Shown here: in pieces, positions 43,466 to 57,272 of the stretch
How the letters are laid out: each line of letters begins with the position of its first letter
Position numbering within the stretch: position 1 is the first letter of the stretch
Origin: Terebella lapidaria
Lineage: Eukaryota; Annelida; Polychaeta; Terebellida; Terebellidae
Length of the DNA stretch: 64,000 nt
Assembly (NCBI GenBank): GCA_949152475.1
Contig: OX424563.1
Location: 5,677,001 to 5,741,000 of the forward strand
Direction: 5' to 3'
Translations under genes and position numbers: made by a program
The notes under the pieces: generated by a model
What the model was told of the DNA's origin: nothing
Database searches by the model: none
What the model saw: the letters and a program-made list of their open reading frames with translations, nothing else

Positions 43466-44440
43466 TTACATTATGCTACTAGATGCCAAAAGGATTCGCT
43501 CCCTTTGGACCCAAGCAGAGGGGCTAAAATTTGAAATTCGTTTGATGATTTCCTGACTTTTAACAATCATCGATATGATATTGTGCATTCAAAAACAGAA
43601 CATTCGGATCAAATATTCTCTTTGGTGGGGATTTTTGGGTAATATCACCCTCAAAATACCAGCAAAATGGGTCATTTTTGGTCATTTTCACTAAAATAAA
43701 TATTTAATGAAAACCTGTGAATTGATTTCTCTGAATTTTTGCATGTCTATCAACGAACTGACGTGCACGTTTTTGGCAGAAAAAAAATATGTAATAACTC
43801 TTAACAACCGTGTAACTATATAAACTGACGCTTAACTAGTTTACAAAGCGCATGGTCAGGGTGTTATTTCCTTCTCTGTGTAGTCCACAACCCATAGCAA
43901 TCCGTTTGCTAAGGGCACCAGGCCTAGTTTTATTTGGCAATTTAATTTTTGGTCGAATTAAGTAGAATATTTGTCAAAAATATATTGAATGAATCACGAA
44001 GATAGCTAATACTAGAGACAACAATATAGACCTATGCAATTTACATTTCTGATTAAAAGAACTTCACTACAACACTGATTTTCACAATGATTTGATACAT
44101 TGAAACGTGTAGGCCCTATACTCTATGACGAATCAAGATAATTAAGTTCTGTAAAATCCAAAATTATTATAAAACGATCTCCATGTCATGATCAATATTC
44201 TCACAGAGATAGCTACCTTCAACTGTGGTGTTTAACTTCCCTGACTTGATGTTGTTGGGTTTTTTTAGGGTTTACCTATCTGTCTTCACTTTCTTCTTCC
44301 GGTCGGGAGACTTTGACCACGCTGGTCAATCATGACACATCCGAACATGATTGACCGTGTTCATATGATTGGAGATTTCCACCTTATTTTTTAAAAACTA
44401 CTCTTGTTATCACATGATCCTTAGATACCAGGATTGATCA
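43466..44440. other. No feature recognised
   Basis: AT-rich sequence without recognised exon, RNA gene or repeat. Confidence 0.35.
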
Positions 44441-44444
44441 GCAC

Positions 44445-45540
44445 ATGGGCGGATTTAAGTGGGCAAAAAGGAGAGAGAGAGAGAGACAGAGAGAGCGGAA
44501 GAGAAAGAAAGGGAGGAGGAAAGAAAAGAGGGCAAGACCATATAATGCCATAGATATATATATATAATGTAGGCCCTATGACACGGTTCGTACTTCAGTG
44601 GGCCCCTACGGATATCTTGCTGGGCATTGTGGGAGGTTTCTTCTCTAGGTTTTAACATGATTTAATATTTCTCTTCGATCTCAAATCTCATCATGGAATT
44701 GAATGGATACGCACGCCTGCGTGAAAGTATCTTCTGTTTCACATTTCATCATGAAATTTTGAATACCTCGGTTCTCTATGGTCCTACCATACAACTCAGG
44801 AAAGCACTTGGCTTCTGGGGCCCTAGACGTGCCCCATGCCCCACGTCCGAAAGTATTTTCTGCCATACACTTCACAATAATTTCCATCGTTTCTCTTTGG
44901 ATTCAAATCTCATCATGGAATAATAGATACCTAGATTCTCTAATGGTCAGAGTCAGTACCTCGTACAGACTGTGCCATAATACTCAAAATACCATTTGGC
45001 TTCTGGGCCCCAAGACCCCAGATCCCAATGCCCGAAAGTATCTTCTGCTTCACATTTGACAATTATAGCTCACATGACAATAAAATTAAAAAGAACAAAT
45101 ATTTCGCTTCTGAGGCCCTATAGTCGGTCAGATTCTTGGAAAAAAGCATACCACAAAACTTCGGATCCTGGGCCCAAGGGCCCCAGACCCCACGCCCAAA
45201 AGTATTTGACAATTACTTACATCATTTCTTTTAGAGTTCTCTAATCGTCAGATTGAGTATAAAATGTAATACAACACTCGAGAAAGCATTTGGCTTCTTG
45301 GGCCCTACATTATTTCTCTTTGGTCTCAAATATCATAATGGAATCATGGAGCAAATCTACCGCAAAATTCAAGAAGCATTTTTGTTGCTTAGTTCTCTAG
45401 TTATCCATTTGTTTGGGTAGGTTGAGATAAAACGATAGCTCAGTTATTTACCATCACATCCCTAGTTATTCTCTACGTTAGTGTGTCACTGTAAAGTGTT
45501 CAAATTGAATGCAGAATGCAAGGCCGGATTCAAGGTGGAG

Positions 45541-45575
<35 letters not shown>

Positions 45576-46315
45576 GGGCTATGGTTTTCTTCACATTTTT
45601 AACCTCTGAGAGTCATGAAAAATTCATGACAGAGAATTCAAAGTATGAATCCCAACGCCTCATTATTTTGTCAATCTAGCGAAAATAAATGCTTCTGTTA
45701 TTTGGAACCAGTTAAATTGTTTTCTAATAGTTTGTTCACAATCATTTTCACACCAGGGGGACATAGTAATAGTGTACATGATGCTACTGATGTTATTGGA
45801 ATGGATATAAGCAAATGATGAACGTATTCAAATTAAAAGAAAAAGAAAATGCCAGATGCCTGTTACACATGCCAACATCAGTTGTTGATAACTTGGAAAT
45901 AATGGTATTTTGAATTAGAGATTGATAACGGATATTCTTTGACCCCCTCCAACCCCCCCCCCCCCCCCCCCCGAAAAATTGATGGCGAAATACATACGAT
46001 AATAGTGTACATGATGCTAAAATCAAATGGGATCAGAAATCCGTAAGAGAGATCTCTCTTATGGGTTTCTGGTGGAATGTATAGTCATGAGAGTCCAGAG
46101 TCTATCACAGAACATAAAGAAGCGGGCCCCAGACCCCAGGCCGAAAACATACTTGCTACCAAATTTTCAGAGCAGAGGCATCATTGGGTATTCAATTATA
46201 CTTGTCAAGTAGAATTTATATCCAATAGAGGCCAGGAAGCTATCTCAGGAAATAAAACTGGTTATATGGCTTCCGGGGCCTGCTCCCTCCCCAAATTCTG
46301 GATCCGCCCCAGTAT
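44445..46315. mobile_element. Element H-related, degenerate and composite
   Basis: The left end is GGGCGGATTTAAG; the right end is TTCTGGATCCGCCCCAG at about 46297-46311. Inside is an (AG)n tract (44471-44500), degenerate units of about 110-130 bp with TCTCATCATGGAAT and AAAGTATCTTCTG (44640-45370), a second GGCCGGATTCAAGGTGGAGG followed by about 38 G (45537-45575), and an 18-C run at 45954. Probably nested copies. No coding sequence. Confidence 0.5.
45537..45580. repeat. Long poly-G tract
   Basis: GGAGG followed by more than 30 consecutive G. Comparable G or C runs always sit just inside GGCGGAT-type ends in this window (27137, 32495, 43278). Length is likely unstable and prone to sequencing error. 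Confidence 0.85.
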
Positions 46316-49300
46316 AGTGTATTATATGGTAAAAAAATCACACTGTTTAAATGTGTCGGGTATAGGCCTAATGCAGTAAAATAATGTTAGTTATTCTTCA
46401 CCTTATAATGAACATTTACTATTGTTTGAGTTTAAAATATATATGGATTCATATAAAAAGAGTCGATAGCAACATTTCAATCTCTCAGAGCCTTTTTTTC
46501 CAAATCCACCCTGCCCTGCAGCATCTAGGTTTAGCTGGACTATGCAGCTAAGCCTACAGCCAGACAGTTTTAGGCCATATCTTGGCCAAGACCTATATTT
46601 CTTTTATAAATACGCAGTTCAAACATTTTACGAAAACACGTGCCTCGCTGTACAGACCTAGTATCCTTTGAGAGACGCGCGATGAAAATCGATAAGTTCA
46701 GAGTGAGCCGGTTGTGACAATAACCGCTCCCTAGCTGGAGCGAGGATCTTGAATAGTATTTCTGCGCAGTGTTCAGTCACAAGCCAGACCACATGCGCTT
46801 TGTTTCTGAAACAGGATACACAAAGTAGTGCGCGCACAAAAACGGATTATTACTAAGGATACACTTATTACATACAACAAATATTGCTCGAAATGGAAAG
46901 ATAAGGTGTGTATATATCCAATTTTGTCGATTTGATCGTGGAATTGCGGTGTAGTTGAGCGCTTTGTGGTGGAGAAGTGGCGTGATCACACGGTGCTGGG
47001 CGAGGCGAAGTGACATCCAACGTCCGCGCGAAATGGCGGCAAAACGAAGTACAATCTGGGACGGAGGGCTACGAGAGCTTTTCTGTATCGATTATTTTCA
47101 TGACACGGGCCAAGCGTTCCCCTGATACTAAACTACCTGGGGACCATAATAATTATGTTGGGGACATTGAATCAGAACCAGATAATAACTGCAATTTATG
47201 TTTAGGCCTAGATCTAGATCTATTCGGGACACTGTGACTGTCAGAGTCAGACCTTTCTGAACTTTGAATATTTGGCTGAAACAATTTACGCGTAACAATG
47301 TGCAACATATGGCATGGTAAACAATGGTAACGGGGCATGATTTACCTGTTTACGAGGAAGTGCAGGTCTATTCTGGTTGAGGGAGGGGGGTGTGGGGGGA
47401 TTGGAGTGGGGTGTGAGCGGAAGGTATTCCAGGTCCCTCATGCATTTGTGTATTCAATGGTAACAACGGTCCATTGGCATTGGTAATTTCGTCATGACCT
47501 ATTTTTAGAAGAGCACATGCCATGGGTGCATATTTTTGCGAGATAGATTTTTGTGGCAATGATTCAAATGACAGTGTAGCCTTGTTATTGTTGACTAGCA
47601 CTGAGCAGTGATTGAGATATTTCAAGTTTTGGCATCCAGGTCAATGTAGATTTAAATGAATCATGATGGTCACATCCAAAATTAGACAAGTAATATTGTA
47701 TTCTCTGAGAGCCAAAGGCCTGAAGACGAAATGCCTCCCGTGTCAGGATTCTGCTGAACTTCCGACAAAAAAAAAATCGGAACTTTCAATTCTAACCCTA
47801 CTTCCATAATCCAACAAAATATCCACTTATCGTGTTTGTCCTCACAATACCTGAGTTTGGAAATGTTTTTAGGTCAGGTGACCTGAAGTGGGTCGGGTTC
47901 AAGTGGTAATAAACAAAGCCCCCCTGCGTTGTCAACTTGTCATGCTATCATTGTTGAGTAACTGTCACTTACACAATACATGTACTCGATTTTGAGTTTA
48001 ACACGTCACTCTCGTTCCACTTGACGTGACCTAGAAACATTTCCCAACTGGCTTATTTACTGTTCTGAAGCCAGCCGGGATATTTTCTGAGGGAATCCTG
48101 TGTCATTTTTTGAGGGGATTCCCTCGAGTGCATGCACGTGTGACGTCACTTAGCAGTCAAAGATGTCAGGAATTTCGTCTGAAAAAGTATAAATTGTGAG
48201 GATAAACACAATACTGAAAAGTGAATATTTTGTTGGATTTACTGTAAAGGCTAAAGCCATTCAAGTTTGCTGCCACAAATTTTCGCATTTTAGCGATCAG
48301 GCCATATTCGCGGCAGATTAATTTTGAGCTTGTCTTTGGCTGTCTATCCATTTCTTTTGGAATCCTGTGTGAATATGCTTTCAATTCGAGTTGTTATAAA
48401 TACATGCATGAGCTCCCACAATTCTAGGAGTTCCCTGATTGATGTGTATAGGCCCCCTACTAAATATACATGCAAGTACCTTTCGTCCTGACAAATACTA
48501 GTGAATATTCATGATATTAGGAGCAATGTTTCTTCTCAACAAAAACACAGCCCAACTTATTATGTGGCGATTTATTTTGAGCTTCCAGCCTTATATCTTA
48601 TATCTGCACCAATCATTCTCTCCTCGAAGAACAATGCAGATTGTCATCAGAAATGTTTCATGTCCATTTAATTTCACGATTTCATTGGATTTGCGAAGGT
48701 CGCGAATAATTTGTGGCTTCACAGTAGGTCGATGGATGACAGAAACAGAAAAAAAGCCAACCCGAGCATTTAGAGGCTGCACATGTTATTTTTAAGACAG
48801 TCGGGAAATCAGAAATATATTTCATTTTGTTAGGCCTGAAGAAATTTTAAAAGATATTTATATATATCTAAGGAGTATCTATAGATGTGTAAAATACTAA
48901 CCAACATGATTTGTTTTTTAATTTGGTGCCAGTCACTAGTTAGTATCTATTGAATTGATGGTTGTTATCGTCCACTATCGTTGATATGAACACTGAGAGA
49001 TAAAAATTGCATAGTCAGCCGTTATATTGGGACAGAAATTGATTTTTGCTGGCCTGTGCTATGTGGACTGTCGTTGGTTCATTCAGTCAGAATTGTATTG
49101 CTGGTTGGCAACACCCTGGACCCTGCCTCCCCCCCCCCCCCAACCCAACACATACTAGTATACCATACCGTGGTAGTCTTTGTCCTCAAACCTGTAGTTG
49201 GCTGGATACCAAATGATATATATCTCCTTACATTGCCTGATGCCTGTAATGAAAGCGGATCTCTGTTTACATAAAGGTCTGGTATTTAACTAACTCGTAG

Positions 49301-49996
49301 CCTTCAGCTTGCCAATTTCGGCCTGAAACCGCAATTTGAAGTGAGTGTGTTATAAGGTGTATATTTCAGAGGTTTGTTGTTTGATAGATGTATGAAACAT
49401 AAGTTGATAGATCACTGTTTTTGTTTTCTAATGGGCCTAGAGAAGGTTCAGTAATTGAATTTTGGTATTACAATATACTGTACTTACTGTAAACTCAATA
49501 AAAAAAACTTTATTTTTTGCTTATGTTCTGAAAATAGTTCAAAATAAAGAAATTTAGATACTAGTACTTACGTTAACACATATATATATGTACATATGAC
49601 ATTCAGCGTAGACTGCAATCCTATATATTATATATTCAGCATGACAAAGCATACATGTCAGCTGACCGTGAGTTATAGCCAATATCAACTGGGAAGTATT
49701 AAAGAGAATTAAAGGGTGCAAATAAATCCCCAAAGAAAAAATAACTACATGAACATGTACAAGTTTCAATATATGTTCATGAATACAACGTGTGTGTAAT
49801 CAGACTAATTTTGTGCATCATTTTTGCAGTATGTATTTATACATTGTCAGAAATATTCATCGTAGCATTTGTACTTTGTACATGTGTCTGAATGGCTGTC
49901 TAGAGTAATATGGTCATGTACATGAAATATACACTGAAAAAAAATCTGGTGCACATGATTATTTCTTATCACAGCATCACTGACCACTGTTGGTAA
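46316..49996. other. Low-repeat region with a CpG-rich segment
   Basis: 46640-47060 is richer in CG (ACGTCCGCGCGAAATGGCGG near 47020) and could be a promoter or first exon; a 30-codon frame starts at 47033 (MAAKRSTIWDGGLRELF) in a fair start context, but no donor or relative was recognised. A full cAMP-response palindrome TGACGTCA occurs at about 48142. Poly-G and poly-C runs at 47383-47405 and 49128-49142. Otherwise no exon could be supported. Confidence 0.3.
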
Positions 49997-50000
49997 TTAA

Positions 50001-50868
50001 AGTCTAAGTAAAGTCAAAATAGATTTTCGAATTTTATATTTTATATTGAAGAACACATTGAAATAAACACATTGGTTTTTACAAAATCGATTTATCTTTA
50101 TTAGTTCTCGAAATATTAAACTTTTTGTGGGCAATTTAGGCCATATTTTCACTGCGATATTTAGCCTCATTAGCTATGATAATTAGTATTCATGACGTCA
50201 CACCAGGATATTGATTTTAATTAGTGACTCAGAGTGTCATTTTGGCGTTGATTTGCATGGTATCACAAATGTATATTATTGGAAGATGTAGCTATATAAA
50301 TTTATACCATGCTTATGTAGAGTGGTACACAAGCATAGCAACCATTTCTCTGATAATGGCCCTAGCAACCATGGTTGCTAAGGGCGTAATTCACAGCCTA
50401 AAAGCAAAATTGGTTTTAAAAAGCTTTGTATGAGATAAATAAATGAAGATAATTGATATTTTTACTTTCTTGAGCCACATAATAGAATATTAATGCCATA
50501 CAGGTCCCTAGCAACCATGGTTGTTATGGGCTTTATCAAAAGAATGGTTACCATGGTAACCAATTAAGATAACTAGATACTGATTATATCTCATGTTGAA
50601 CGCTTAACATATTGGATTAAACTGATATGTTTAATCAAATATTTGATTTTAAGACTTTCATGTAGCTAATTAACATGTGTTCCTGTTGTGACGTCATGAA
50701 TGCTCATTATAATAATTAATTAGGCTTTGATTTTTGGTTAAAAACTGCAATAAAAAACCTCATAACTTCGGAACTATTTATGATAATGACATGCCGTAAA
50801 AACCACAATGATCAGTGCGATGTCCTCTTTCGTGTGTTAAAAATGACTTCTGAGACCATACTTAGACT
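50001..50868. mobile_element. TTAA-flanked MITE M
   Basis: AGTCTAAGTA at the left and TACTTAGACT at the right are inverted and flanked by TTAA (49997-50000, 50869-50872). An inner pair, ATTCATGACGTCACA near 50190 and TGTGACGTCATGAATG near 50687, extends the symmetry. 868 bp, non-coding. A family D element begins exactly at the right TTAA. Confidence 0.68.
50546..50561. promoter_or_regulatory. 16-bp palindrome matching an RFX X-box
   Basis: GGTTACCATGGTAACC is a perfect palindrome and fits the RFX consensus GTYRCC-AT-GGYAAC. Two related CAACCATGGTTG palindromes lie at about 50368 and 50511 in the same MITE. Whether it is bound or merely an internal transposon repeat is unknown. Confidence 0.45.
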
Positions 50869-50908
50869 TTAAGGCATTTCGGCAGAAATGCCTTTATGGT
50901 TTTAGCAG

Positions 50909-50945
<37 letters not shown>

Positions 50946-52199
50946 CTTTTTTTTCTTCTTCCGCCACTTTTGGTTTCCGGACGATAATATTTATGCAATA
51001 GTTGCAGAACTCTGCATGGAGGTTCATATGCCACCAGGGAAGAACCCTATTGATTTTGGGATCGATCCGTCAAACGACCTTTGACCTAGAGGTCAAAATA
51101 ATTTTTTGCTGATTCATCCTTGAGGCTTCCTGCATATCTCGGAAACCGTGCGTCGTAGAGCGAAACGGACGTTATTTTCGGACTCGTCGCCCTAGACAAA
51201 CATCTCTAGGGTGTACTTTTTTTTTTGATCCGGCTCCGAGGTCCGTGAGGTCCGTGAGGATGAAATCGAGGAACTTGGTTTCTGGACGATAACTCAAAAA
51301 ATATTCAGGCAATAGTTGCAGAATTTTGCACGGAGGTTTATATATCACCAGGGAAGAACCCTATTGATTTTGGGATCGATACCTCAAACGACCTTTGACC
51401 TAGAGGTCGAAATAATTTTTTGCTGAGTCATCCTTGATTCATCCTGCATATCTCGGAAACGGCTAGACAAACATGTCTACGGGGAATTATTGATGAACTT
51501 TGACCTTGACCCGAAATTTTTTTGCCGAGTCGGCATTTTTCGTTTTCGTCGTTATCTCGGAAACGGTGCGTCGTAGAGCGAAACGGACGTTATTTTCGGA
51601 CTCGTCGCACTAGACAAACATGTCTAAGGGGTATTATGGATGAACTTTGACCTTGACCCGAAATTTTTTTGCCGAGTCGGCATTTTTCGTTTTCGTCGTT
51701 ATCTCGGAAACGGTGCGTCGTAGAGCGAAACGGACGTTATTTTCGGACTCGTCGCACTAGACAAACATGTCTAAGGGGAATTATTGATGAACTTTGACCT
51801 TGACCCGAAATTTTTTTGCCGAGTCGGCATTTTTCGTTTTCGTCGATATCTCGGAAACGGTGCGTCGTAGAGCGAAACGGACGTTATTTTCGGACTCGTC
51901 GCACTAGACAAACATGTCTAAGGGGAATTATTGATGAACTTTGACCTTGACCCGAAATTTTTTTGCCGAGTCGGCCATTTTCGTTTTCGTCGATATCTCG
52001 GAAACGGTGCGTCGTAGAGCGAAACGGATGGTATTTTCGGACTCGTCGCCCTAGACAAACATGTCTAGCGGGTATTATGGATGAACTTTGACCTTGACCC
52101 GAAATTTGTCGACATTTTTCATTTTCGTCGATATCTAGTATTATAAATTATTCATCACACCGAAATGCCTCCAAGGCATCTTTAGGCCTTGACGTCTAG
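50869..52199 (-). mobile_element. Family D hairpin-ended element, complete copy
   Basis: The left end is hairpin GGCATTTC-GGCA-GAAATGCC, then TTATGGTTTTAGCAG and about 37 T. The right end is CCGAAATGCCTCCAAGGCAT, then CTTTAGGCCTTGACGTCTAG. GGCATTTCGG/CCGAAATGCC are subterminal inverted repeats. The inside has two GACGATAA...GAAGAACCCTATTGATTTTGG blocks and a tandem core. It corresponds to 36209-37590 on the other strand. Confidence 0.75.
51440..52130. repeat. About 147-bp tandem array in family D
   Basis: CGGACGTTATTTTCGGACTC recurs at about 51584, 51731 and 51879 with a variant at 52025, giving spacings of 147, 148 and 146 bp. Each unit also has ACTAGACAAACATGTCTA, GAACTTTGACCTTGACCC and TTTGCCGAGTCGGCATTTTT (a GCCGAGTCGGC palindrome). 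Units are over 95% alike by eye. Confidence 0.88.
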
Positions 52200-55100
52200 T
52201 TTGCAGGAAGTTTAATCATCTTTCTCGCAGTGGGCCTAGTAAGGAGTCTAAGGACTGATGGGGTCTTGAGGCTATACCAGTTTAATAGAAGTAGAAATGG
52301 TTGAGGGAGGGAAGGTGGGGGGGGGGGTGTGTTATTTACTGGGTCGGATGTGCTAATGAACACAGGGTCAGCTAGGGGCCAGTGGAGAAAGAAGGGGGGG
52401 GGGGGGTGAGGGGTCATCGAATGAAAACAGTGTCAGGTCTGTCTGTGACCTCAGAACAGTTCACCAGTGCTCTAGAGTCTAAGCTGTTGGACAAACAGAG
52501 CTAGTTTTCTCTTTGGTAGAGCTGCCTGGAGCTTGATAAGATGATAAGGTGCCCAGACAAGCTAGTAGTGTCCATGTGGTGATAAACAGGTATCAATAGC
52601 CAAAATTACATGAACATGATATGGGGCATATCTGTATGGACTTGTGACAAATCACCAAATTGTGATGTTGGCATTTGCCAGATGCCAGTATTATACAATT
52701 TGTGAGATTGGTATTTCTATTACTTTATTGTACATGATATTTTTTACTGAGTTATGCGGAATGCAATAGTTACACCTTGTAAACTTGTTGGAAAACCTAT
52801 GACTATAGTATTGAATGTCCAGCACAAACCCTGTAGCCACACAGCCCTGACATGAGAACAGTACCAGTTTGACTTGAAGGATGTAAATTTTTTTTTAAAA
52901 AATGAATGTTTTCAGAATCAGTGTTCAAATCCTCTACCAAAAATGCATGTTGTACCAGTAATGTGGGAAGTTACTAACTAGTAAATTGTTATTATGAATT
53001 GGAGCATGATATTGAGTTTGTCATGAAATCAAAATCGTTTTGCAACCAGATTCTACTGGTTGATTCTTTGTCTTCAGTATAAGTTTGCTGAACATGAGCA
53101 CGTGTTTCTACTTGTAATGTTTATCAAACAGCTGGTATTAGCTACCGGTACATACTGGAATAAATTTACTGATTGTTGTTAAAAAACAACAAATTGAAAT
53201 TGTCAGATTAAAAGTTATGTTTCTGGCTTTGATCATTATATGCTGTTGAATGTTGAGAATTTGTGTACGGTTTGAACGCTGTCAGAATCTCGGTTCAATC
53301 GCCACATATTGCGTTCAATTCTATAAATACAGCTCTTCACTACATTAGCTTAGTTATAGCCACTTGGATGCAATCTCCAAAGAAATCTGAACTCTTCATC
53401 ATTCAAAGCAGTGGGTTTTGTTGTCAGTATACATGTTTGGTGCGAAAATACTGGTACATTGTATGCAATTTACTAAATTGGGAGATTATGGTATTGAAAT
53501 CGTTAGAATTCGTTTAATTACCGAATCCAACATACCGGCATATAAAATAAGACTGCCACTGGTGCAATATTTCTTGTATGCACATATAACGACATGTGTA
53601 ATGTGTATGCACAGAAAGTTGTATTTACTCCAGGTAATACTGCTCTGGAAACCTGTAGTATGGGAATACAATTTGACTGTTGTGTACTAGTACTTTGTAC
53701 AGTGTAATTACTTGCTACATTGATGTAGGGAGCAGTTGTTGAAGGTGAATTTTTTTTTTCTATATTCTGATGTACTAGTAATCATGATTGAGCTTCACAT
53801 CACAACCTAAATAAAAAAACAACAACAACCAATTAGTAAGGTTGAGAGGATTAGAATGCTGGCAGATTTGATTATCCGTATAACACCCAGAGAGCTGATA
53901 ATTAGATGTCCTTGTGGAGCTGGGTGTGGTACTAAACAGGTGTGTGCGTGTTGGGAGAGAGAGGGATACGGAGAGGAGGACACTTGGGCATGGGTTTCTT
54001 TATTGTTCATCTGTGTACATGTATTGCATTTGGGGTTGTGACTGTGTAAATTGTTAGATCACCCATAGTCATGGTGGTCATGACTGGATGAATTTTACAC
54101 CACTCAGGACATTGAAACATAACACCAAGGTGTGACTGAAAATATTTAGGGAAATAGCTTTATTGTTTCAAAAACATTGTTTTCTTGTGTACATGTATAA
54201 TGTATCGACAGTAACACTTTGCCAAAATGAGATGTAAAGTTGTTCCACTTATGTGTGTTTCATTTAAAAAAATATATGGCTCTAAAATAGGAACAGGTAT
54301 GTCGTGGTTAAAGTTGGTTTAGTGTAAATACTAGCCACGCTTCAGTGAGAACATAGTGTGCGATATATATGTACACGAGATGTGTACACTCGCCAGTTTA
54401 TGGCATTTCTGTGTGTAGACTTCACCATCGAGTCACTAGTCGGGTTTTAGACACTAGATGTAGATACTAGTAAACCACATGCAGCAACCATGTCATGAAC
54501 GAGCTGCCAATAAAAACTTGTAAAATAAATAGTGTCTGCTAGGTTTGAAACTTGTATATATTTCCTCAGTATAGGACCATGGTTGTTGACTATTTGATGT
54601 CATGTTGAATGGGGTCTGTGGCAATTGAAACACTATTATGTAGTATTGGTTTATATAACAATCGGTGACATACTTCCCTGTAGGTATCCGGTACTAATGG
54701 TATTATGTTGAATTAAAGATGATACATGTACTAGTAAGTTGTATCGTGTACAGTTGCCGTATTTCGGAACATTTCTTTCAAACACTGTTCAATGCCAGTT
54801 GGAAATACCAAACATTGTGGGCAATAGGTAAACATTACACAATTTTATGGTGTGATAACATGTTTCTCCTACGCTTACATTTGAAGTTAGGAAGCTAGAA
54901 TACTCACTGGACCGGTAATACCGGTAGATACATTTCCATCTACACAGATATCCTGCCAAGTGCTACCAGGATGTAGTGAAAGCTAGTAAACATGGTCAGT
55001 GCAGCCAGAGGCTGGGCACCGAGCCACACTTTTGGTTCACATAGTCATGATAATATGTGACTATTGGAAAAATTGTGAGGCACGAAATGTTCAGGTACAT

Positions 55101-55426
55101 TGTGTTGTATGGGGCAGACATTAAATTGATTCATCAGAAAATAATCATACCCGGTATGTGGAAATCAATGATACAGTGACATCAAAGTTATGGATCAGCT
55201 TTCATGAGGGTTTACATGACATGGGCCCAGGTAGGTTTTTTGCTTCTTTTTCTTACCCAATGAGCATTGGAAAGGTGCCAGATGGATTAATTGACCTGTT
55301 ATCCTTGGACAAACTGTGGTAAGGAGAACTTGAGAAGTGCTCTCTGGCTGGACTCTTAAATGTAAACATATTGCTTACAATTTTGACACAAAAAAGTTGC
55401 GTTTTTTTTGGCCCAGAACAGAAGTA
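52200..55426. other. AT-rich region without recognised genes
   Basis: Low-complexity tracts (G run near 52318 and 52395), frequent TACATGTA and ACTAGTA motifs, and short open frames lacking splice context or recognisable domains. Nothing here could be supported as an exon. Confidence 0.35.
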
Positions 55427-56067
55427 CTATACTCTGATTTTTTTAACTCGTTTACACCGTTTTTTGGCTTTAGTTCAGTCAAGTTACTTTGAGCGAACTA
55501 TTGAACTGAATATTGCATATCTGTGGTACAAACGGCAATTAATTCACACAAACCTGCCTTCCGGAACACTATCTGTTTCTTTCAAAACACAAAAGTTTTA
55601 TTTAAGCGAGGATTTGCTTGAAGCATGGGCGCCGACATATTGCTTGGTTCTCGACAACTGATGACGGAATCCAAACGGACAAGTTCAAATTAGTCATAAT
55701 AGGGGGATCAGGTTGTCAGTTGTCGTCAAGGTGCCTGCACGTGCGAGTCATTTCGAATCAGTTTACCTGCGTGGGCGGTCCCGAATCCTAACCCTCGCCC
55801 CTATGCAAATTATCCGAACAGAATCGCCCATCACGTGCCAAAACAAAACAATATTTGTTGACATGCAAACGACAGGATTTCAGGGAAAATTTATCATTGC
55901 AGTAGATTGCTAACTCTCACAGTTCCATGAGCAGAAGTCTGAAAGTTTGCAGAAAAATGCCGTTTGGTCTCCAGGTGAAGTATGTCAAGTTACAATACGA
56001 TACCATTAAACATTGCAAAAATATCGCCAAAAAACGGTGTAAATGAGTTAGAAAAATCAGAGTATAG
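55427..56067. mobile_element. MITE F copy 2
   Basis: Full-length inverted copy of the element at 2957-3600, with the same CTATACTCTGATTTTTTTAA and CAGAGTATAG ends. 641 bp against 644 bp, so both are essentially complete. Flanks are CTA/TAG as in copy 1. Confidence 0.78.
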
Positions 56068-57272
56068 TATACAGCTTACAATGCAAATCTGAGAGCAGTG
56101 GCTTTACTACACTGTTCTACAAGTAGCTAATCTAGTATGCATTGGAAGTTGTGCCAAATTCCAATTTATGCTGTGCCAGTAAAATGAAAATGTGATGGGG
56201 GGGGGGGGGGGGGAGTGGTCTTGATGAAGAGATGTGGTCTTGTCGCCACTAGGCAGCAGCAACTAAACATCTAGTTCATAACCGTGCGATGTATACTTGT
56301 ATATAGGCTGACCTGCAGGTAAACAAAGCATACCGGTATACATGTATACTAGTAGTATATGAATAATGTGCCTGTGTTTATGCGCCTGCATACGCCCACC
56401 ATCAACAAGTGATGCAGGCATGTGAATAAGTGAATTGTGTACAGTCAGGGACTGCATGCTAATAATTACTGAACACAGACCAATCAATTTTATATTCTTT
56501 ACTCGAGTTTCCACATGCGTATCTCCAGCTAGATTGTGTTCTAGTCGGTGGGTTGTAATTAGGTGATGCACATGTAATATCATGGTTCCGTATCTACTAG
56601 TTTAGTATTCCACCAGTAGACAATTGAATGAAAAATATTGCAGCTCTGTCAACATGGTCAAAGTACAACAAGCAAGTTGAATGGACACCATCATACATGT
56701 GGTTGAGATTGATAGTGAAGGCGGAGTTATGGTTTTGGACTCCAGGACAGGCGCATGATTGTTACGGTAGCAAAGTCAGGTTAGAACTCACAGGGTAGAT
56801 AATTGTCAAGAGTCGTATAATGTAATAACAGTGGTGGAGACTGTCACAATCTGATAGTGGACAAATTTTAAGTCACGACTAACAGGTACATACATTGTAT
56901 TGGGCAGACATTACTCATTCTCTTTGCACGATTCACGTAGTGTATCTCATTCAGAGAATATTTTAATGCACTCGAAATGTGTTTTCTTTGTATACATGTA
57001 TGTTTGATTTCCTTCTTTCCAAAAAGCCTGAGAAATGTCATGTGAACTGGGAATACCAGTGTGTACCAATATGACATATGTGCTGCATTTAAACATGTTA
57101 ACCCAAGCAATAAAGAGTATTTCTGCTAATCAAGTACTGGATAATAAGATATTTATACCAGGTAATCTTTATACTACTACTTGTTTGTACTTTAAATAAA
57201 TTTCCAGTACACTTATAAATGTTGCTTGTAGATATATGATAATCAAAAGTACCAGAAAATAGGTACATGTAA
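56068..57272. other. No feature recognised
   Basis: AT-rich; a poly-G run at 56196-56213. No exon, RNA gene or shared repeat identified. Confidence 0.35.

Noticed and set aside
43091-43534. 147-codon open frame
   Set aside because: It spans a poly-G tract, an element end and a short tandem repeat that yields repeated RTRRL; it has no recognisable domain.
47010-47237. Possible short gene in the CpG-rich segment
   Set aside because: Competing frames of 30-75 codons, no domain, no clear donor, and no codon pattern like that of eno4 or the ASB exon; kept only as a possible promoter or first exon in the region entry.
55371-55661. 96-codon frame in MITE F copy 2, also readable in copy 1 (LIFLTRLHRFL, TNLPSGTLSVSFKTQ)
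   Set aside because: Differences between the two copies mostly change amino acids (N/Y, L/F, H/E, E/K, Y/H, P/A) and copy 1 has a stop after FKTQ, so there is no sign of protein-level constraint.
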